From Methylobacterium sp. J-030 (GTDB lineage Bacteria > Pseudomonadota > Alphaproteobacteria > Rhizobiales > Beijerinckiaceae): DNA of 64,000 nucleotides. The DNA is taken from positions 1 to 64,000 of the forward strand of contig NZ_JAKSYM010000403.1 in the NCBI RefSeq assembly GCF_022829545.1. Direction: 5' to 3'. The position numbers were made by a program, and so were the translations under genes. The notes below the pieces were generated by a model that saw only the letters and a program-made list of their open reading frames with translations, did not search any database and had not been told where the DNA came from. Shown in pieces: positions 6,993-17,370 of this stretch (position 1 is its first letter; every line of letters starts with the position of its first letter).

Positions 6993-8448
6993 CCTCGAAC
7001 ATCGTCCAGAGGCCGGTGTCGAACCGCTCCAGCACCGTGGCGCTGATCAGCCAGCGGCCGGGATTGTCGGCGAGGAAGCCGATCCGGGCGGTTCTGCCTT
7101 CCAGCAACTGGAACGTGTCGAGCCAGTAGGGCTCCCAACCGTCGTCGAGGGGGTGGAGCAGGCGGAAGCAGTGCCCGTGCAGGTGGAGCGCCTGCGGGAA
7201 GGCGGTCTCGTTGCGCAGGGCCAGCACCACCACCTGACCCCGCTTCACCGAGAAGATCGGTGAGAGGCCGGTGGTGCCGCTGACGCCGTTGATCGACCAG
7301 ATCTTCTGCGGGTCGCCGGTATAGACGGGATCTGGGTTGGCCCCGTCCTTCTTGTCCTTGGGCACGAAGGCCCCGCCGGTGATCACCAGGTCGCGGCGCA
7401 GGGCATTCTGGAGCTTGATCTCGGCCGGCAGGCGCTTGTTCTCGCCGATCGGGGCGATCGGCGGTCGCGTCTCGGTGATCTTGGGCCCCTTTGTGGTGAC
7501 GCTCGCCAGGATCAGCCCCTTGCCGATCAGCGCGTGGATCCCGCAGGTGGCGCCCTCCTCCTCCGGCAGGTCGACCATCAGGTCGTAGCGGGTGCCGGGC
7601 GGGAAGGGCAGGGTGGCCCGCAGCGGCTCGAACGTGTCGGTGGGCTGCCCGTCGACCGCCGCCACGTAGACCTTCACGCCCTCGAACTTGATCCGCGTCG
7701 CCCGGGCGTTGCAGGCATTGCCCAGGCGCAGGCGGACCCGGGAAGCTGGGCGGGCCTCGAAGGTGTCGGGCACCGGCTTGCCGTTGACGGTGACGAGATT
7801 GCCGAGCCGTCCATTGGCGGCGGCCAGCGGCACCTGCCCGAATGGCATGAGCGTGCCGTCGTCGAGGAGCCGCCAGTCCTGCAGGACCACGGCGACATCC
7901 GCATCGACGGGCGGCGGGTTCGCCTCCTCGACGACCAGCATCCCGGCGAGGCCGCGGCCCGAGGGCTCGCCGGCGCCGCCGACCACCAGGGGGCGGATCA
8001 GGTAGGACCCGGCATCGGGCGGCGTGAACGCGTAGAGGAAGTCGCCGCCCGGGGGGATCGGCGCCTGGGTCACGCCGCCGACGCCATCCATGGCGTTGAC
8101 GATGCGCACCCCGTGCCAGTGCAGCGACAGGGGCTTGTCGGTCCGGTTCTCGACCTTCAGCCGCACCGGCTGTCCGAACTTCACCCGGATCGTGGGGGGC
8201 AGCGCCTTGCCGTCGAAGCACCAGACCGGCGTCTCCGGTGCGGGCTCGGGCCGGAACCACGTCTTGCCGGGGGCCGCCGGCAGGGCGGCGGGTTCCGCTT
8301 GCCCTGGGGCGGGCGTCGCGGGTGCGGAGGTCTGGCCTCGCCCGGCTGCGGGCACGAGCCCGAAGGCGGTCGCGGTCGCCAGGAGGGTCCTGCGCGACGG
8401 CGTGCCGGCGCTCAAATCGGCCGGCGGCACGGGGCGGGATGGCGGCAT
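6985..8448 (-). CDS. Multicopper-oxidase-fold protein with degenerate copper sites, Tat-exported
   Basis: The 487-residue product has a twin-arginine-like leader (SRRTLLATATAFGLVPAA) and three cupredoxin domains. Motif 1 (LHWHG, about residue 115) and HLHGH of motif 3 (about 425) are present. Motif 2, normally WYHPH or WYHSH, reads SYLIRP. Motif 4, normally HCHxxEHxxxGM, reads SATVLERFDTGL, so the type 1 Cys, its axial Met and the coupled His residues are gone; the type 1 His of motif 3 is Gln. This is probably not a working laccase-type oxidase and may be a structural or binding descendant. The ATG at 8448 is chosen because it starts the leader. The stop overlaps the end of nnrD. Confidence 0.85.
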   Translation of the reverse strand: MPPSRPVPPADLSAGTPSRRTLLATATAFGLVPAAGRGQTSAPATPAPGQAEPAALPAAPGKTWFRPEPAPETPVWCFDGKALPPTIRVKFGQPVRLKVENRTDKPLSLHWHGVRIVNAMDGVGGVTQAPIPPGGDFLYAFTPPDAGSYLIRPLVVGGAGEPSGRGLAGMLVVEEANPPPVDADVAVVLQDWRLLDDGTLMPFGQVPLAAANGRLGNLVTVNGKPVPDTFEARPASRVRLRLGNACNARATRIKFEGVKVYVAAVDGQPTDTFEPLRATLPFPPGTRYDLMVDLPEEEGATCGIHALIGKGLILASVTTKGPKITETRPPIAPIGENKRLPAEIKLQNALRRDLVITGGAFVPKDKKDGANPDPVYTGDPQKIWSINGVSGTTGLSPIFSVKRGQVVVLALRNETAFPQALHLHGHCFRLLHPLDDGWEPYWLDTFQLLEGRTARIGFLADNPGRWLISATVLERFDTGLWTMFEVT

Positions 8449-8595
8449 GAAATCTCGGCTGCGGCTCGCGACGGGCCCGCTCCATAGCGGTGTGGCGGCC
8501 CCGGCGCCACAGGACAAGTTTTTTGCTGCAGCCCCGCCGGCCCATGCTATAGGGCGCGCTTCCGGCGGCCGGCGATGCGCCGGATGTCGGCGCGC

Positions 8596-8680
8596 GCGGG
8601 CGTGGCGGAACTGGTAGACGCGCTGGATTTAGGTTCCAGTGTCGCAAGACGTGGGGGTTCGAGCCCCTCCGCCCGCACCA
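8596..8680 (+). tRNA. tRNA-Leu (anticodon UAG)
   Basis: An 85-base cloverleaf with acceptor arms GCGGGCG / CGCCCGC, anticodon stem CTGGA-TTTAGGT-TCCAG (anticodon TAG), a long variable arm typical of tRNA-Leu, the T-loop GGGGGTTCGAGCCCC, and an encoded CCA. It reads CUA codons. Confidence 0.97.
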
Positions 8681-8819
8681 GGACGTCTCTGAGGGTGCGG
8701 TCCCAGGCGGACCGCCCCGGCTCCGTTCCCGACATCTTGAGCATCCCGGACCGCACGAGCACGCCGTACGAGTCCGGCCCGGCCGGCGATCACAGGTTTT
8801 TGGAAGAGCGACGACGACG

Positions 8820-10238
8820 ATGCAGGTGACCGAGATCAACGCCCAGGGTCTGAAGCGCGAGTTTCAGGTTCTGCTGGCCGCCCAGGAACTCGAGGAGCGC
8901 CTGACCTCCGAGCTGTCCGGCATGAAGGACAAGGTACAGCTGAAGGGCTTCCGCCCCGGCAAGGTGCCGGTCGCGCACCTGCGCAAGGTCTACGGCCGCT
9001 CCGTGATGGCCGAGGTGGTGCAGAACGCCGTCAACGAGGCCAACCGCAAGATCGTGAGCGACAACGGCCTCAAGCTCGCCCTGGAGCCGCAGGTCGAGTT
9101 CCCGAGCGATCAGGCCGAGGTCGAGAAGGCGCTCGACGCCAAGGGCGACCTCGCCTTCAAGGTGGCGCTTGAGGTGATGCCGAGCTTCGAGCTCGCCGAC
9201 CTCTCGGATGTCAGCCTGACCAAGCAGGTCGCCAAGCCCTCCGACACGGAGGTGGACGAGGCGCTGGAGCGCATGGCCGGCCAGGGCCGCCCCTTCGCCG
9301 AGCGCGAGGAGGGCGCCGATGCCCAGAGCGGCGACCGCGTCACCATCGACTTCGTCGGCCGGATCGACGGCGAGGAGTTCCAGGGCGGCAAGGGCGAGGG
9401 CATCGATCTGGAACTGGGCTCCGGCTCGTTCATCCCGGGCTTCGAGGACCAGCTCGTCGGCGCCAAGGTCGGCGACAAGCCCCTCGTGAAGGTGACCTTC
9501 CCGGCCGAGTACGGGGCCGAGCAGCTCGCCGGCAAGGATGCCGAGTTCGACGTGACGGTCACGAAGATCCAGGCCCCGGGCGAGGCCAAGGTCGACGACG
9601 CGTTCGCCAAGTCGATGGGCATGGAGTCGCTGGAGAAGCTCCGTGAGGCCGTGTCCGAGGCGATCGGCCGGGACTACGAGACGGCTTCGCGCCGCCGCCT
9701 CAAGAAGGCCCTCCTCGACGCCCTCGACACGAAGTACGCCTTCGAGCTGCCCCCCTCCCTGGTGGCGCAGGAATTCGCCGCGGTGTGGGCCCAGGTCGAG
9801 CAGGACCTCAAGACCCGGGGCAAGAGCTTCGAGGACGAGGACACCACCGAGGAGAAGGCCCAGGCCGAGTACCGCAAGATCGCCGAGCGCCGGGTCCGCC
9901 TCGGTCTCGTGCTTGCGCAGGTCGGCGAGAGCGCCGATATCAAGGTCTCGGATGACGAGGTGAACCAGGCCCTCATCGCCCGGGTCCGGCAGTTCCCGGG
10001 CCAGGAGCAGCAGGTCTGGGACTTCTACCGGAAGAATGCGCAGGCGCTCGCCGAACTCCGCGCGCCCCTGTTCGAGGAAAAGGTGGTTGACCACGTTCTC
10101 GGGCAGGTGAAACTCGTCGAGGAGCCCGTCTCGAAAGAGGCGCTTTTCGCAGACGATGATGACGAAGACACGACCGGCGGGAAGCCGGCAGACAAGGCCG
10201 AGGCCGCGGACGAGAAGACCGACGCCAAGGCCGACTGA
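8820..10238 (+). CDS. tig: Trigger factor, ribosome-associated chaperone and prolyl isomerase
   Basis: Binds nascent chains at the ribosome exit tunnel. The 472-residue product contains the ribosome-binding signature GFRPGKVP near residue 45, a central FKBP-type PPIase domain (about 165-250, GDRVTIDFVGRIDGEEFQGG), and a long helical C-terminal chaperone region that ends in an acidic, lysine-rich tail. It is the first gene of tig-clpP-clpX-lon, the usual order of this quality-control cluster in proteobacteria. Confidence 0.97.
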   Translation: MQVTEINAQGLKREFQVLLAAQELEERLTSELSGMKDKVQLKGFRPGKVPVAHLRKVYGRSVMAEVVQNAVNEANRKIVSDNGLKLALEPQVEFPSDQAEVEKALDAKGDLAFKVALEVMPSFELADLSDVSLTKQVAKPSDTEVDEALERMAGQGRPFAEREEGADAQSGDRVTIDFVGRIDGEEFQGGKGEGIDLELGSGSFIPGFEDQLVGAKVGDKPLVKVTFPAEYGAEQLAGKDAEFDVTVTKIQAPGEAKVDDAFAKSMGMESLEKLREAVSEAIGRDYETASRRRLKKALLDALDTKYAFELPPSLVAQEFAAVWAQVEQDLKTRGKSFEDEDTTEEKAQAEYRKIAERRVRLGLVLAQVGESADIKVSDDEVNQALIARVRQFPGQEQQVWDFYRKNAQALAELRAPLFEEKVVDHVLGQVKLVEEPVSKEALFADDDDEDTTGGKPADKAEAADEKTDAKAD

Positions 10239-10308
10239 GCCCCGCCCTGTCCGAGGACGGCGGGCAAGGATTAGGCGATGGTTAAGCATCGCCGGTGTTC
10301 GCTGACAT

Positions 10309-10343
10309 GTCCGGGGCTGCCCTGATTCGCGGCAGCCCCGGAC
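10309..10343 (+). repeat. Perfect 13-bp inverted repeat upstream of clpP
   Basis: The arms GTCCGGGGCTGCC (10309-10321) and GGCAGCCCCGGAC (10331-10343) enclose a 9-base loop. It ends 20 bases before the clpP ATG and has no T tract, so it could be a weak terminator for tig, an mRNA structure, or an operator. Confidence 0.6.
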
Positions 10344-10363
10344 CTCACTCTGGGCAGGATGAG

Positions 10364-10990
10364 ATGAGAGATCCGATCGACGTCTACAACAACGCGCTCG
10401 TGCCGATGGTCGTCGAGCAATCGAGCCGCGGCGAGCGCGCCTTCGACATCTACTCCCGCCTGCTGCGCGAGCGGATCATCTTCCTGACCGGGCCCGTGGA
10501 GGATTACGGCGCGTCGCTGATCGTGGCGCAGCTGCTGTTCCTCGAGGCGGAGAACCCGAAGAAGGAAATCTCCTTCTACATCAATTCCCCCGGCGGCGTG
10601 GTCACCTCCGGCCTGTCGATCTACGACACGATGCAGTTCATCCGCTGCCCGGTGACGACGCTCTGCGTCGGCCAAGCCGCCTCGATGGGCTCGCTGCTGC
10701 TGACCGCCGGCGAGCCCGGCCACCGCTTCGCCCTGCCGAACGCCCGGATCATGGTCCACCAGCCGTCGGGCGGCTTCCAGGGCCAGGCGACCGACATCCT
10801 GATCCATGCCCGCGAGATCGAGGCGCTGAAGCGGCGTCTGAACGAGATTTACGTGAAGCACACCGGCCGCGAGTACGATGCGATCCACACGGCGCTGGAG
10901 CGCGACAACTTCATGACCGCCGACGCGGCCAAGGAGTTCGGGCTCATCGACGAGGTGATCGAGAAGCGCCCCGAGCCGGCCGCCGCCTGA
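10364..10990 (+). CDS. clpP: ATP-dependent Clp protease proteolytic subunit
   Basis: The serine peptidase core that degrades proteins unfolded by ClpX or ClpA. The 208-residue product has the catalytic Ser in GQAASMGSLLL, the His in MVHQPSGGFQGQA, and a downstream Asp in the ERDNFM region. The ATG at 10364 begins MRDPIDVYNNALVPMV, the usual alphaproteobacterial start; the further upstream in-frame start would add 23 unconserved residues encoded by an inverted repeat. It is followed 184 bases later by clpX. Confidence 0.97.
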   Translation: MRDPIDVYNNALVPMVVEQSSRGERAFDIYSRLLRERIIFLTGPVEDYGASLIVAQLLFLEAENPKKEISFYINSPGGVVTSGLSIYDTMQFIRCPVTTLCVGQAASMGSLLLTAGEPGHRFALPNARIMVHQPSGGFQGQATDILIHAREIEALKRRLNEIYVKHTGREYDAIHTALERDNFMTADAAKEFGLIDEVIEKRPEPAAA

Positions 10991-11174
10991 ACGAGACGCT
11001 TCGCCAGAGAGCCGCGGCGCGGCCTTGATCCCGCCGCGGCAGCGTGTTTGCATCCGAGATCGGGCCCTTCGGTCAAAGACGCGCAGCACACTGTTTCTTT
11101 AAACGGGCCCCCTACATTCATGCGATGCGCGTCCGCCCCTAGCCGGCAGCGGACGCGAGGAATCGGAGACCGAT

Positions 11175-12446
<1,272 letters not shown>

Positions 12447-12468
12447 GCGCTTGGTAGGGTTGCATTAA

Positions 12469-12490
12469 GCGCCCGGCTCCGGCCGGGTGC
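12469..12490 (+). terminator. Hairpin 3' of clpX
   Basis: A 9-bp stem GCGCCCGGC / GCCGGGTGC (one G-T pair) with a TCCG loop lies 22 bases after the clpX stop. It lacks a T tract, so it is only a possible terminator. The remaining 200 bases before lon hold no gene. Confidence 0.4.
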
Positions 12491-12697
12491 GCTGCGGGGA
12501 CCGCCTTGAAAACGCGTTCCCCCGCAGCCACTTCAGGCTCAGCGCGGTGGCCGCACGCTCCTTTCGAGGTCCGGTCCGCGTTACCAGCCGCAAAGTCCAC
12601 GAAATTCCCGACCCTCGCGGCCCGGTCGGCCCCCTGGCTGTCGGCGCGCTCCCTGTATGGAGGAGCCGACCCTGGGCGTCCCTGAGAGGAAGTCAGC

Positions 12698-15124
12698 ATG
12701 TCACAGTCGAAATCGCGCCAGCCGGTGGTCCCGGGTTCGACGGGCTCCTACGCCGTCCTGCCCCTGCGCGACATCGTCGTCTTCCCGCATATGATCGTGC
12801 CCTTGTTCGTCGGCCGCGAGAAGTCGATCCGTGCCCTTGAGGAAGCTGTCCGCACCGATCGCCATATCCTGCTCGCCACGCAGATCAACGCGGGCGACGA
12901 CGACCCGGCCACCGACGCGATCTACAAGATCGGCACCCTCGCGTCCGTGCTCCAGCTCCTGAAGCTGCCTGACGGCACCGTGAAGGTGCTGGTCGAGGGC
13001 GTCGGCCGTGCGAAGGTAACGGGCTTCACTCGTTCGGACGAGTATTATGAGGCGACCGCCGAAGCCCTGCACGACGAGCTAGGCGATCAGGTCGAGGCTG
13101 AGGCGCTCGCGCGCTCGGTGCTCTCGGAGTTCGAGAACTACGTCAAGCTCAACAAGAAGATATCGCCCGAGGTCGTCTCCGCCGTGACCCAGATCGACGA
13201 GCCGTCCAAGCTCGCCGATACGATCGGCTCGCACCTGCTCGTCAAGATCTCCGACAAGCAGGGCATCCTGGAGACCCCCACGGTGGCGCAGCGCCTGGAG
13301 CGCGTGCTGTCGCTGATGGAGAGCGAGATCTCCGTGCTCCAGGTCGAGAAGCGCATCCGGACCCGCGTCAAGCGGCAGATGGAGAAGACCCAGCGCGAGT
13401 ACTACCTGAATGAGCAGATGAAGGCGATCCAGAAGGAGCTGGGCGACTCCGAGGATGGCCGCGATGAGCTGGCCGAGCTCGAAGAGAAGATCGAGAAGAC
13501 CAAGTTCACCAAAGAAGCCCGCGACAAGGCCACCGCCGAGCTGAAGAAGCTGCGGCAGATGTCACCGATGTCGGCGGAGGCGACTGTCGTGCGCAACTAC
13601 CTCGACTGGATGCTCGGCATCCCGTGGGGCAAGCGCTCGAAGATGAAGAAGGACCTGCTCGGTGCCCAGGCCCTGCTCGATGACGATCATTTCGGTCTCG
13701 AGAAGGTCAAGGAGCGGATTGTCGAGTACCTCGCCGTGCAGCAGCGGGCGAACAAGCTCACCGGCCCGATCCTGTGCCTCGTCGGCCCCCCCGGCGTCGG
13801 TAAGACCTCGCTCGGCAAGTCGATCGCCAAGGCGACGGGCCGTGAATTCGTGCGCATGTCGCTCGGCGGCGTGCGGGACGAGGCCGAGATCCGCGGTCAC
13901 CGCCGGACCTATATCGGCTCGATGCCCGGCAAGATCGTGCAGTCGATGCGCAAGGCTAAGACCTCCAACCCGCTCATCCTGCTCGACGAGATCGACAAGA
14001 TGGGCATGGACTTCCGCGGCGATCCGTCGGCGGCGCTCCTCGAGGTGCTCGACCCTGAGCAGAACAGCACCTTCAACGACCATTACCTGGAGGTGGATTA
14101 CGACCTCTCGAACGTGATGTTCGTGACCACGGCCAACACCCTCAACATCCCGGGCCCGCTCATGGACCGGATGGAGGTGATCCGCATCGCCGGGTACACC
14201 GAGGAGGAGAAGGTCGAGATCGCGCGCAAGCACCTGATCCCGAACGCCCTGAAGAAGCACGGCCTCGGGACGCACGAGTGGTCGATCGACGATGACGGCC
14301 TGATGATGCTGGTCCGCCGCTACACGCGGGAGGCGGGCGTGCGCAACCTGGAGCGCGAGTTGTCCAACCTGATCCGCAAGGCGGTGAAGGAGATCCTGAT
14401 CACCAAGACCAAGGTGGTCGCGGTGACCGTGGAGACCCTGCCGGTCTTCCTCGGGCCACCGAAGTTCCGCTACGGCGAGATCGATGCGGACGATCAGGTC
14501 GGTGTGGTGACGGGTCTGGCCTGGACCGAGGTCGGCGGCGAGCTGCTGACGATCGAGGGCGTCATGATGCCCGGCAAGGGCAAGATGACAGTCACCGGCA
14601 ACCTGAAGGATGTGATGAAGGAGTCGATCTCGGCGGCGGCGAGCTACGTCCGCTCGCGGGCGATCGACTTCGGCATCGAGCCGCCGCTGTTCGACCGGCG
14701 CGACATCCACGTCCACGTTCCGGAGGGGGCGACCCCGAAGGACGGTCCGTCGGCCGGCATCGCCATGGCCACTGCGATCATCTCGACGCTGACCGGGATC
14801 CCGGTCCGTCGCGACATCGCGATGACCGGCGAGGTGACGCTCCGCGGCCGGATCCTGCCGATCGGCGGCCTGAAGGAGAAGCTGCTCGCAGCGCTTCGCG
14901 GCGGCATCAAGACGGTGCTGATCCCCGAGGAGAACGCCAAGGACATCGCCGAGGTGCCCGACAGCGTGAAGAACGGGCTTGAGATCATCCCCGTCTCGCG
15001 GATGGATCAGGTGCTGGAGAAGGCGCTGGTCCGTCAGCCGGTGCCGATCGAGTGGGAGGAGCCGCTGCCCGTGGCCAAGCCCAACCGGACCGAGGAGGAC
15101 GGCGCCGCCTTCGTGGCGCACTGA
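12698..15124 (+). CDS. lon: ATP-dependent protease La
   Basis: Degrades misfolded and short-lived regulatory proteins. The 808-residue product has the N-terminal LON domain (VLPLRDIVVFPHMIVPLFVGR), a coiled-coil linker, the AAA+ module with Walker A GPPGVGKTS near residue 362, and the Ser-Lys protease domain with Ser685 in PKDGPSAG and Lys728 in GGLKEK. The ribosome binding site is AGAGGAAG. A strong terminator follows 24 bases after the stop, ending the tig-clpP-clpX-lon run. Confidence 0.98.
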   Translation: MSQSKSRQPVVPGSTGSYAVLPLRDIVVFPHMIVPLFVGREKSIRALEEAVRTDRHILLATQINAGDDDPATDAIYKIGTLASVLQLLKLPDGTVKVLVEGVGRAKVTGFTRSDEYYEATAEALHDELGDQVEAEALARSVLSEFENYVKLNKKISPEVVSAVTQIDEPSKLADTIGSHLLVKISDKQGILETPTVAQRLERVLSLMESEISVLQVEKRIRTRVKRQMEKTQREYYLNEQMKAIQKELGDSEDGRDELAELEEKIEKTKFTKEARDKATAELKKLRQMSPMSAEATVVRNYLDWMLGIPWGKRSKMKKDLLGAQALLDDDHFGLEKVKERIVEYLAVQQRANKLTGPILCLVGPPGVGKTSLGKSIAKATGREFVRMSLGGVRDEAEIRGHRRTYIGSMPGKIVQSMRKAKTSNPLILLDEIDKMGMDFRGDPSAALLEVLDPEQNSTFNDHYLEVDYDLSNVMFVTTANTLNIPGPLMDRMEVIRIAGYTEEEKVEIARKHLIPNALKKHGLGTHEWSIDDDGLMMLVRRYTREAGVRNLERELSNLIRKAVKEILITKTKVVAVTVETLPVFLGPPKFRYGEIDADDQVGVVTGLAWTEVGGELLTIEGVMMPGKGKMTVTGNLKDVMKESISAAASYVRSRAIDFGIEPPLFDRRDIHVHVPEGATPKDGPSAGIAMATAIISTLTGIPVRRDIAMTGEVTLRGRILPIGGLKEKLLAALRGGIKTVLIPEENAKDIAEVPDSVKNGLEIIPVSRMDQVLEKALVRQPVPIEWEEPLPVAKPNRTEEDGAAFVAH

Positions 15125-15148
15125 GTGCCGAGAGCGTGACATGCGACG

Positions 15149-15182
15149 AGCCCCCGGAGCGTGAGCCTCCGGGGGCTTTTTT
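15149..15182 (+). terminator. Intrinsic terminator of lon
   Basis: A perfect 11-bp stem AGCCCCCGGAG / CTCCGGGGGCT with a 7-base loop, followed by a run of T. A textbook Rho-independent terminator. Confidence 0.95.
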
Positions 15183-15515
15183 GTCGTGCGCTTGACACTC
15201 CGGGTTACGGAACTGGGGCTGCTCGAACAGTCCCTGTGCGCGAGATCTTTCAGCGAGCCTGGACGCGGGATGACGCCGCCAAGGGTTCGGCGGCGATCGA
15301 CGGTCTGATCCCGCATGGCGGGTGGCGTTCAAGCGGACCGGTGCTGAGCTTCGTCCTCAGGCTCTGATCGATCGCTCGGCTCGATCAAACCGCGGGATAA
15401 GGGTGTCCTCATTCGTGACAGCGCAAGTGGTAAATGATTTGCTAATCTCTTCGGAACGCGCGTTGGCCGCGCGGTCAGGAGGGTGTCGGCTGTGCGTGAG
15501 GACGATCGGCAGGAG
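15183..15515. other. Intergenic stretch after lon with no supported gene
   Basis: Open frames here are short, lack ribosome binding sites and resemble no family known to me. The HU gene often found after lon is not present. Confidence 0.5.
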
Positions 15516-15707
15516 ATGACTGATCCACTTTGGTACGATCGGGTTGAGCCCGACGTGCCGCCCGGGCTCATGTTGAATGCGGTGGCCTACCTGGTGCTGC
15601 TGGTGATAGCCGGCATCCGGATCGCTATCAGCGTCTATTGGCTTCCGGATTCGTTCTGGTGCCGGGTCTCCCGTCGCCTTGCGCGGCATCGTGCTGCGGG
15701 ACATTAG
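15516..15707 (+). CDS. Possible small single-pass membrane protein, 63 residues
   Basis: The ATG at 15516 follows GGCAGGAG and opens a 63-residue frame starting MTDPLWYDRVEPDVPPG. A hydrophobic span of about 24 residues (LMLNAVAYLVLLVIAGIRI onward) is followed by a basic tail, the look of a small inner-membrane protein. There is no recognised domain, and nearby frames are noise, so this gene is plausible but unproven. The rest of the stretch up to the tRNA-Val gene holds nothing that I can support. Confidence 0.35.
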   Translation: MTDPLWYDRVEPDVPPGLMLNAVAYLVLLVIAGIRIAISVYWLPDSFWCRVSRRLARHRAAGH

Positions 15708-15990
15708 TCCTTTCGAACGCAGCGGCATGTGGCCGCTTGCAGCTTACCTCCTTTCGGGGCTCGGCGGCAGGAGAAGCGGTGACGGCCGACCGCGCTCAAC
15801 AGGCCATCGCTGTCCCGCCCGTCGCCGAACGGGCTGCGGGCGTCATGATACCGGGCGACTTCCGGCGGCTCGATGAACGACATGCGAACCGTCGCCGACG
15901 GGGGGACGTTTCGAGGCATCTGAGTGAAGAGATGCCGATCGCCAAATCAAAGCGTTGTTGGGCGAAGCCGCAGGCAATCGGTGTGGGGCA

Positions 15991-16066
15991 TGGTGGGCGG
16001 TGAGGGACTCGAACCCCCGACCCTCTCCGTGTAAAGGAGACGCTCTACCAACTGAGCTAACCGCCC
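15991..16066 (-). tRNA. tRNA-Val (anticodon UAC)
   Basis: A 76-base cloverleaf on the minus strand: acceptor GGGCGGT / ACCGCCC, D-arm GCTCAGTTGGTAGAGC, anticodon stem TCTCC-TTTACAC-GGAGA (anticodon TAC), T-arm GGGGGTTCGAGTCCCTC, and an encoded CCA. Confidence 0.97.
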
Positions 16067-16333
16067 CCGCGTGGACCGTTACGGCATGGCGCCGGTTCGG
16101 CGCAAGCTCCGTCCCTGGAGCCGTGCCCGATTACGTCGCAACCGAGCATGGCTTCAGGGGATTCAGACGCGGCGCTCGACATCCCCGACCGCCTTGCGAC
16201 AGCCCCGAGCGACGCTCCTGCGCCCACACCGCTTTTCCGGACGGCGCTCCTCGAGTGAGCCCGGATCACGCCGATCGACCCGACCCGCATCTGCAACCGG
16301 TCGATCGGTATGTCGTGGTGAGGACCGCGTGTC

Positions 16334-17368
16334 CTAATTGCGACGGTCGCCCTCGAGGCGCCGAAGATCGGCCTCGACCATGAGCCCGCACAGCGCGCGA
16401 AGATCCGTGGTTGGACGCCAGCCAAGGATCTCCTCCGCCTTGCCGTAGTCGCCGATCAACGCATCGACCTCCGCGGGTCGAAAGAACGAGGGATCGACCT
16501 CGACGACCCGTCTGCCGCCCTCACGGGTTACGGCGAACTCGTCGAGCCCCGAGGAAGACCACTCCAGGTCGATGCCGACCGTGGCGAACGAGAGCGTCAC
16601 GAAATCCCGCACCGAGGTCGTCCTGTTCGTGGCAAGGACGAACGTATCCGGCTTCTCGGCTTGCAGCATCAGCCGCATACCCTCCACATAATCCTTGGCG
16701 TAACCCCAATCCCTCAGCGCGTTCAAATTCCCGAGGCGGAGGACCTCCGCGGATCCACTTGCGATCCGCGCTACGCTGCGCGTGATTTTACGCGTTACGA
16801 ATTCCTCTCCCCTCAATGGAGACTCGTGATTGAATAATATGCCGGAGGCCGCGTAAATACCGTATGACTCGCGATAATTGACAGTCATCCAATGTGCAAA
16901 GAGCTTTGATACCCCGTAGGGGCTTCGCGGGTAGAACGGCGTCGTCTCGTTCTGCGGCACCGCCTGAACCAAGCCAAACATCTCGGCCGAGGACGCTTGG
17001 TAATACCGTGTCGGCGCTTTCTGCTCCCGGATTCCCTCCAGGAAGGTCAGCGGCCCGATGCCGGTGATTTGAGCCGTCGTAAATGGCTGATCGAACGACA
17101 CTTGGACATGCGTCTGCGCTGCAAGGTTATAGATCTCGTCGGGCGCAGTTCGATCGAGCAAACGGAGGGTCGACCCGAAGTCGGTCATATCGTGCTGAAC
17201 GAGCGCGAGATTCGGATGGTCGAGTATACCGAGCTCCGTGATGCGCCAGAAGTTTGCCGCGCTGGATCTGCGATAGGTCGCGTAGACCTTGTATCCGCGG
17301 TGAAGCAGATTCTGTGCGAGGTACGCACCGTCCTGTCCGGTCACACCTGTGATAAGCGCCGTCCTCAT
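16334..17368 (-). CDS. gmd: GDP-mannose 4,6-dehydratase
   Basis: Converts GDP-mannose to GDP-4-keto-6-deoxymannose, the precursor of GDP-fucose, rhamnose or perosamine sugars for surface polysaccharide. The 344-residue protein has the Rossmann motif TGVTGQDGAYLAQNLL, SSAEMFG, and the SDR catalytic pair in YGVSKLFAH, with the family segment NHESPLRGEEFVTRKIT. The ATG at 17368 starts MRTALITG; it begins 2 bases after the stop of the upstream glycosyltransferase, so the two are almost certainly cotranscribed. Confidence 0.93.
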   Translation of the reverse strand: MRTALITGVTGQDGAYLAQNLLHRGYKVYATYRRSSAANFWRITELGILDHPNLALVQHDMTDFGSTLRLLDRTAPDEIYNLAAQTHVQVSFDQPFTTAQITGIGPLTFLEGIREQKAPTRYYQASSAEMFGLVQAVPQNETTPFYPRSPYGVSKLFAHWMTVNYRESYGIYAASGILFNHESPLRGEEFVTRKITRSVARIASGSAEVLRLGNLNALRDWGYAKDYVEGMRLMLQAEKPDTFVLATNRTTSVRDFVTLSFATVGIDLEWSSSGLDEFAVTREGGRRVVEVDPSFFRPAEVDALIGDYGKAEEILGWRPTTDLRALCGLMVEADLRRLEGDRRN

Positions 17369-17370
17369 GC

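Noticed and set aside
10991..11174. Heat-shock (RpoH) promoters before clpX, lon and clpB
   Set aside because: CTTG-like -35 elements exist, but no -10 at correct spacing was convincing in any of the three gaps.
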